Source of the DNA: Thoreauomyces humboldtii
Taxonomy: Eukaryota > Chytridiomycota > Chytridiomycetes > Spizellomycetales > Powellomycetaceae
DNA: 23,730 bases
Direction: 5' to 3'
Assembly: GCA_027596035.1 (NCBI GenBank)
Contig: JADGJA010000317.1
Span: 1-23,730 of the forward strand
The notes beneath the pieces were generated by a model. That model did no database searches, was not told where the DNA came from, and saw nothing but the letters and a program-made list of their open reading frames with translations. Made by a program: the position numbers and the translations under genes. Positions 22,058 to 23,730 of the stretch are shown here, piece after piece; the first letter of the stretch is position 1, and every line of letters begins with the position of its first letter.

Positions 22058-22684
22058 TCAGACCGAAAATCCCCATCCGAGCTGCTTGTTGGGAGCCCCC
22101 TCCTTCCTCTCTCCGAACTGAGTGTCCCACTTCCTCAGCTCGATCAGGGTCTGCATCTCGTCCGTCAGACTCGGCGAGACCTGCTTCATCGCTGCCTCAA
22201 AGTGACTCGGCAGGAGCGGGGGCAGCGACGGGATGAATTCCACGGTCGGAGCGTCGGTCGAAGTCTCCTAGTCCGATGGCCGCTTCCGCCGGTTTCGGCC
22301 TCCGCTCACCTTCGGAGTCGCCGCATCGACATCTCCTTCGTCGCGACATGGAGTAGCGGTCTCGGCAGCGACTTCGGCCACCTGTGCGGCGTCTTCGTCC
22401 GATTTGAGAGAGTCGCTGCTGGTAGGTTCGGTGGGCTTGTCCTCGGAGCCGCCTCGGCTGACGAGGGTCTCGAGGCCGGCGTCTCCACCGACTACGTCGC
22501 GGATGCGTGCGAGAGCGGCGGCCACGCACAGGTTCTTGAGGTCGCTTCCAGAATACTTGTCCGTCCGTTTGGCCCACTCAGCGAGGTCCAAAGTGGGGTC
22601 GAGAGTCTCGTCCCGCAGATGTACCGCCAAAATCTCTTGTCGCTGTTCGAGTTTCGACTGATCAAAAACATATGTTGTCAGGTA
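22058..22684 (-). pseudogene. C-terminal remnant of an Msp1/spastin-type AAA ATPase
   Basis: The frame reads KLEQRQEILAVHLRDETLDP, then DLAEWAKRTDKYSGSDLKNL and CVAAALARIRDVV. This is the helical lid of meiotic-clade AAA ATPases, including the sensor-2 region GSDLKNL. The end (FEAAMKQVSPSL, LIELRKWDTQFGE, GWGFSV and TGA) matches the C-terminus of fungal Msp1-like or spastin-like AAA proteins. Everything N-terminal is missing: no Walker A (GPPGTGKT) or Walker B was found before the divergent RCL1 start, and the frame closes at a TAG at 22685-22687 beside repeat sequence. An acidic linker separates the lid from the C-terminal helix and contains an in-frame TAG at 22268-22270, which is either a nonsense mutation or the last bases of a 42-nt intron. 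Family certain; subfamily not. Confidence 0.75.
22268..22309 (-). other. Possible 42-nt intron containing the in-frame TAG of the AAA remnant
   Basis: GTGAGC donor after ACTCCGAAG and ...GGACTAG acceptor. The length is a multiple of three and the phase is kept, so removal would join DAATPK to ETSTDAPTVEFIP. It is shorter than every other intron in the window (54-80 nt). Confidence 0.4.
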
Positions 22685-22702
22685 CTAACGTACAATATCT
22701 GC

Positions 22703-22721
22703 AGTCCAACATTCGAACGAT
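22703..22721 (+). repeat. 19-nt repeat, copy 1 (beside the AAA remnant)
   Basis: AGTCCAACATTCGAACGAT differs at one base from 22971-22989. It lies within 20-40 nt of the point where AAA homology ends. Confidence 0.85.
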
Positions 22722-22946
22722 CCCGGGCGGATGTGCGACAGGGAAAGGAAAGAGGAAAGACAGAGGAAAGACGGAGAAGCAGGGCGTTCCTGTCGAGCCC
22801 CGAACCTGCTGATTTCTCTGATCGGGTTCAACCGCTTCCCATGATGCCGGTACCGTCGGTACGAGAGGTATACCGTGGGTAGATGCATGGGTTTGTGAAT
22901 CCGAGACGGAGGACATTGGTTCCCAGCCGAAGGTTCGTCTACTGTA

Positions 22947-22973
22947 CTCTAGACATTCCGTCTGTCTAGAGTC
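22947..22973 (+). repeat. Perfect inverted repeat, 10-bp arms and 7-nt loop
   Basis: ACTCTAGACA (22947-22956) and TGTCTAGAGT (22964-22973) are exact reverse complements. The second arm runs directly into the 19-nt repeat copy at 22971. Confidence 0.9.
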
Positions 22974-22989
22974 CAACGTTCGAACGATT
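22971..22989 (+). repeat. 19-nt repeat, copy 2
   Basis: AGTCCAACGTTCGAACGAT. It is followed 12 nt later by copy B of the dispersed repeat, so both may be parts of one element. Confidence 0.85.
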
Positions 22990-23000
22990 GAACCGAACGA

Positions 23001-23089
23001 TTTTTCTTTGAAAAGGGGAAACCTGCAAGCAAACAAAAACGGCGAGGATTCCAGGGAACGCGCGTGCTCGTCGCGTCCCGCGTTCGGAC
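23001..23089 (+). repeat. Dispersed repeat, copy B
   Basis: Same element as 17308-17393 and in the same orientation: T-run, GAAAAGGGGAAACC, GCAAGCAAACAAAAACGG, then TTCCAGGGAACGCGCGTGCT and the CG-rich core ending CGCGTTCGGAC. It lies about 470 nt upstream of RCL1. Confidence 0.9.
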
Positions 23090-23560
23090 CATCTGATACT
23101 CTCTCTGTGTGGGCAAGCGGAGCGAATGAACCTGATCGGCATGAACTTCAAACGCAGTCGGAGCAGCAGCGAGAACTGAGAATAGCAACCATAGCTCACG
23201 GTCTCCCTTCGTCGTGCTTCCTCCCAGCGGGTGGAGTTGGGACTTGAGAGGCATCATCGATCTCGGGAACAACTTACATTTGAGAGCGGAAGGGTCCTTT
23301 TTCCTTGTCCCTTGTTGATTTATCCCAAAGAGGGCGGAAATGAAAGATTACGTGATCCTGGATGGTTGATGCTTTTGTTTTTGTCCTCTCGCACTTCGTA
23401 TCTCGCACACTTGTACTCCTTTTTCTGCACACTCTACAGACTCGATATACCTTCCACACTTGCACGGACAGACGCACGGCCACAGCCATCCTCCCATCCG
23501 ACGCTTCCTCCTCGCTGTTCAAAGCCATTCCCTTCTCGCTGCGACCAGTCTTCTGAACCC

Positions 23561-23681
23561 ATGTTACGCTTCGAAGGTCACAACTTCTTCAGGCAACGAC
23601 TGCTTCTGGCAACAGTCAGCAACCGGCCAGTGCGGATAGACAAGATCCGCGCAGACGATGAGGACAGTCCCGGTCTCTCCG
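23561..23681 (+). CDS. RCL1: RNA 3'-phosphate cyclase-like protein Rcl1, first exon (continues beyond window)
   Basis: The ATG at 23561 opens MLRFEGHNFFRQRLLLATVS, then NRPVRIDKIRADDEDSPGLS. This matches the strongly conserved N-terminus of eukaryotic Rcl1 (L-x-F-E-G-x-N-F-F-R-Q-R-L then K-I-R). Rcl1 is a nucleolar protein of the small-subunit processome that works with the GTPase Bms1 in 18S rRNA processing at site A2; it is related to RNA cyclases but is not one. The exon ends at a GTACGC donor at 23682 in phase 1; the intron runs to or past the right edge. A pyrimidine-rich leader precedes the ATG. The gene is transcribed away from the AAA remnant. Confidence 0.88.
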
Positions 23682-23730
23682 GTACGCATCCTCGTTGGAA
23701 GATCCCATCCGCTTAGCCCCAGCCCCGTTC

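Larger units (their letters stand above)
22685..23560. other. Repeat-rich spacer between the AAA remnant and RCL1
   Basis: No supported gene in about 880 nt. It holds two copies of a 19-nt sequence (22703, 22971), a 10-bp-arm palindrome, copy B of the dispersed repeat, and purine-rich direct repeats (AGAGGAAAGAC twice near 22755). The last 300 nt, pyrimidine-rich, are the likely RCL1 promoter and 5' leader. Confidence 0.6.

Noticed and set aside
22662..23272. Minus-strand frames through the repeat region as possible missing AAA exons
   Set aside because: They contain no Walker A, Walker B or other AAA motif and are largely made of the dispersed repeat sequence.
1..23730. CRISPR arrays, rRNA or tRNA genes, bacterial operons
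   Set aside because: No regularly spaced repeats, tRNA cloverleaf or rRNA signature was seen, and spliceosomal introns indicate a eukaryotic nuclear genome.

Overview
The window looks like nuclear DNA from a GC-rich fungus. Genes carry short spliceosomal introns (54-80 nt, GT...AG) and their products are fungal families: a Tag1/DUF3712-like membrane protein, a Num1/ApsA-type cortical anchor, an F-box-like/ankyrin protein and Rcl1. The S41-type peptidase plus ankyrin genes hint at an early-diverging (chytrid-like) fungus, but that placement is weak.

Layout. (1) 1-11018, minus strand: one giant gene running off the left edge. Four exons encode at least about 3,600 residues: a short cytosolic tail, one membrane segment, then about 20 tandem units with a period near 160 residues, resembling the DUF3712/LEA-2-type domains of yeast Tag1. 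(2) 11019-12591: non-coding, holding the giant gene's promoter side with a GAC microsatellite and short repeats. (3) 12592-17001, minus: a six-exon Num1/ApsA homologue of about 1,367 residues (coiled coil, disordered middle, PH domain, long Ser-rich tail). (4) 17002-17605: promoter side of that gene, with one copy of a dispersed repeat. (5) 17606-20073, minus: an S41-peptidase-like gene that appears to lack its N-terminal half, carries a likely frameshift, and has additional 3' exons. (6) 20114-21745, minus: intact F-box-like/ankyrin gene with an 11-codon tandem duplication. (7) 22058-22684, minus: the C-terminal remnant of an Msp1/spastin-type AAA ATPase whose 5' edge abuts repeat sequence. 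(8) 22685-23560: repeat-rich spacer. (9) 23561 onward, plus: first exon of RCL1.

The two large genes at the left look intact and conserved. The part from 17.0 to 23.3 kb looks like an unstable accessory zone: two genes without 5' ends, a frameshift, an internal duplication and shared repeats in the spacers. The strongest candidate for something new is the giant multi-domain Tag1-like protein, possibly a very long lumenal lipid-binding chain. No pathway linking the neighbouring genes can be seen.
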